Virus record (IMG/VR): IMGVR_UViG_3300017971_000200
Location: 62,001 to 126,000 of that record
DNA length: 64,000 nt
DNA from: a virus
Reading direction: 5' to 3' (one strand)
The position numbers and the translations under genes are program-made. How positions within the stretch are numbered: the stretch's first letter is position 1; each line of letters opens with the position of its first letter. The notes beneath the pieces were generated by a model. That model saw only the letters and a list, made by a program, of their open reading frames with translations, made no database searches and had not been told where the DNA came from. Below are positions 62,766 through 64,000 of the stretch, in pieces.

Positions 62766-63032
62766 TTAGTCAAATAGTTTTTTACATTTTTCAGCAGTTT
62801 CATTTACAGTATCATTATTATTTTTGTTGTCGCCACAAAAGATGTAATGAAGTTTTTTGAGTAGTTCTCTCAATGGATAATTTCCCGGTTCCAGGAGTTG
62901 TTCTTTTTTGACGATCATTTTATGTACTTTTTTATGATGTTTGAATACCCATCTTAACATTTCTATTTCGTCTTTATTAAATGTAAGTGTTAATTCTTCT
63001 ATCGTATTATTTGTTTTGATTGATGCTTTCAT
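62766..63032 (-). CDS. Helical protein, 88 aa
   Basis: Basic central helix (EMLRWVFKHHKKVHKMIVKK). AAAGGATCACAAT upstream. Unknown. Confidence 0.65.
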   Translation of the reverse strand: MKASIKTNNTIEELTLTFNKDEIEMLRWVFKHHKKVHKMIVKKEQLLEPGNYPLRELLKKLHYIFCGDNKNNNDTVNETAEKCKKLFD

Positions 63033-63053
63033 ATTGTGATCCTTTATTTTTTA

Positions 63054-63314
63054 TTATGTCGCCTCGACATCATGAGTATTTACTAATGTAGAATGATTAG
63101 TTTGTTGACATTCATGTAATGTCATTAGAATAAGATTTCTTACAGCGTTATCGTATACAAATGATCTTGAAAGTGAATCAGTCCATTGACCGAGTTTCAG
63201 TCTCAGGTAGTGATATTGTTCTCTATACTCAGCGTCACTGATATGCGGTTCATGAAGTGATCCCATATTAAATTGATGTAGAGTTTGACAAATTTCAAGT
63301 ATATTTTTATTCAT
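63054..63314 (-). CDS. Helical protein, 86 aa
   Basis: No motif; several His and Cys. AAAGGAATAAAAA precedes ATG. Overlaps 63307. Confidence 0.64.
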   Translation of the reverse strand: MNKNILEICQTLHQFNMGSLHEPHISDAEYREQYHYLRLKLGQWTDSLSRSFVYDNAVRNLILMTLHECQQTNHSTLVNTHDVEAT

Positions 63315-63471
63315 TTTTTATTCCTTTTTCTTTATTGATTTGATTTATCAGTGATTGTATATATTGTAAATGAGCGTAATAGGAACCTGAGTAAGTCCAA
63401 TTTCCATTTTCTTCAAGACGTTTTGCTTCTATTAATTCACGTTCTAAACGTTCAAGTTTAGTCATTTTCAT
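63307..63471 (-). CDS. Small helical protein, 54 aa
   Basis: MKMTKLERLERELIEAKRLE onward; coiled-coil first half. GGAGAGGAT directly upstream, overlaps both neighbours. Confidence 0.62.
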   Translation of the reverse strand: MKMTKLERLERELIEAKRLEENGNWTYSGSYYAHLQYIQSLINQINKEKGIKNE

Positions 63472-63601
63472 ATCCTCTCCAGATGATGATTACGATTTTT
63501 TTGTAGTCATATATTTCAAATAGTTTATAGTTATGTGGTTTCTTTTTATGTTTATGGAATGTAAGAGTATGTGGATTCCATTCATATATTTCTTTTTTCA
63601 T
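63458..63601 (-). CDS. Small basic protein, 47 aa
   Basis: MKKEIYEWNPHTLTFHKHKK onward, His/Lys-rich. AAAGGACACTAA before ATG; overlaps 63307 by 14 bases. Confidence 0.6.
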   Translation of the reverse strand: MKKEIYEWNPHTLTFHKHKKKPHNYKLFEIYDYKKIVIIIWRGYEND

Positions 63602-63644
63602 TTAGTGTCCTTTCATCAGAGAACCGAATGTTTTTTATTAAAGA

Positions 63645-63851
63645 TTAACTGGTATCTTTTGTCATTTGATTATACAGGGAAGTAAGACATCTTTTTTGTT
63701 CTTTAGACAGTTTACCTTGATTAAGTTGTAGGAATAGTTCTCTTATTTTTTTAATCGCCTCATTAATATCGTCTTGGATCAAGATTCTATTAGGTTGAGT
63801 AGACAGAATAATAGCTCCCTTTGTAGTAAATTCTTTTGGTTGATTTTTCAT
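63645..63851 (-). CDS. Small protein with LYK-type module, 68 aa
   Basis: C-terminal GKLSKEQKRCLTSLYNQM matches the helical module at the ends of 29967, 30206, 42394 and 43664. Function unknown. Confidence 0.63.
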   Translation of the reverse strand: MKNQPKEFTTKGAIILSTQPNRILIQDDINEAIKKIRELFLQLNQGKLSKEQKRCLTSLYNQMTKDTS

Positions 63852-63888
63852 TGTATTATATTTTACCTCTTATGTATTCAATTTTTAT

Positions 63889-63929
63889 ACGTCACCGAGG
63901 CGTAATTTAATTAAAGATTAATTGGTGAC
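63889..63929. repeat. Inverted repeat GTCACC/GGTGAC and shared 3' motif
   Basis: GTCACC and GGTGAC enclose an AT-rich loop containing ATTAAAGATTAA. The same ATTAAAGATTAA lies at the end of the 63645 gene, so this may be a repeated 3' hairpin of this gene block. Confidence 0.35.
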
Positions 63930-63933
63930 TCTC

Positions 63934-64000
63934 TCACTCCGTGAAATAGAATTCTTTAAGTTCTTTAATTATTTCATGAACTTGTGCTAATGCTATAGAG
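63934..64000 (-). CDS. Partial CDS at window edge
   Basis: Open frame running off the right edge, ending IIKELKEFYFTE and TGA. Only 22 codons visible. Confidence 0.45.
   Translation of the reverse strand, partial: SIALAQVHEIIKELKEFYFTE

Noticed and set aside
1-64000. CRISPR array, insertion sequence or integrase
   Set aside because: No regularly spaced repeats, transposase or recombinase motif was seen.

Overview
This is an AT-rich window (roughly one third G+C by eye) from a large tailed-phage genome. Genes are short, tightly packed, often overlapping by 1 to 30 bases, and almost all on the minus strand. They have strong Shine-Dalgarno sites (GAAAGG, AAGGAG) and use TGA, TAA and TAG as stops. 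No virion, packaging or polymerase gene is visible, so this is the accessory part of a jumbo-type phage. Two secreted proteins carry the C-terminal sorting domain typical of type 9 secretion clients, and an HD-Pnk end-healing enzyme is present. Together these suggest a host in the Bacteroidota/FCB group, although the promoters are classical TTGACA-17-TATATT, which is not typical of Bacteroidia. The host is therefore an inference.

Layout. 1-3.5 kb is a dense minus-strand tRNA array, with most canonical genes plus several structured RNAs that are not ordinary tRNAs, all behind one promoter at 3.55 kb. 3.6-18.7 kb holds small membrane and zinc proteins, three glycosyltransferases, a tRNA-repair set (HD-Pnk and an Rnl1-type RNA ligase, with an HD-GYP protein between), a stand-alone receiver protein, a NADAR protein, a phosphoesterase and a homing endonuclease. 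Next to the endonuclease, at 18.7-18.9 kb, is a compact bacterial-type RNase P RNA. 18.9-31.6 kb has a tyrosine phosphatase, further tRNAs (all four Ser anticodon families, a class-II Cys, an odd Arg), a hybrid histidine kinase and many small proteins. 31.6-36.7 kb encodes a complete Preiss-Handler NAD pathway (PncA, PncB, NadD, NadE) with a radical SAM enzyme and a HAD protein. A ClpS-like adaptor follows. 38.6-39.9 kb is a four-gene plus-strand island of secreted or membrane proteins with its own terminator. 40-59.5 kb holds mostly unknown small proteins, a CobT-like VWA protein and the two sorting-domain proteins. 60.1-61.4 kb is the matching MoxR/CobS-like ATPase. 61.8-62.25 kb is a repeat-rich non-coding region where plus-strand GC skew switches from C-rich to G-rich without a change of gene strand, which points to a replication origin. 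The last genes (62.5-64 kb) are small unknowns.

How the genes fit together. The phage carries its own tRNAs, an RNase P RNA that could process them and enzymes that could repair cut tRNAs. It also carries a route to rebuild NAD+ from nicotinamide and a NADAR domain, which fits resistance to tRNA-cutting and NAD-depleting defences (inference). Signalling parts (hybrid kinase, receiver, HD-GYP, protein phosphatase, ClpS) suggest rewiring of host regulation. Transcription is organised by at least 23 near-identical sigma70-type promoters. Several are fused to the stop codon of the preceding gene, so unrelated proteins end in ENS.
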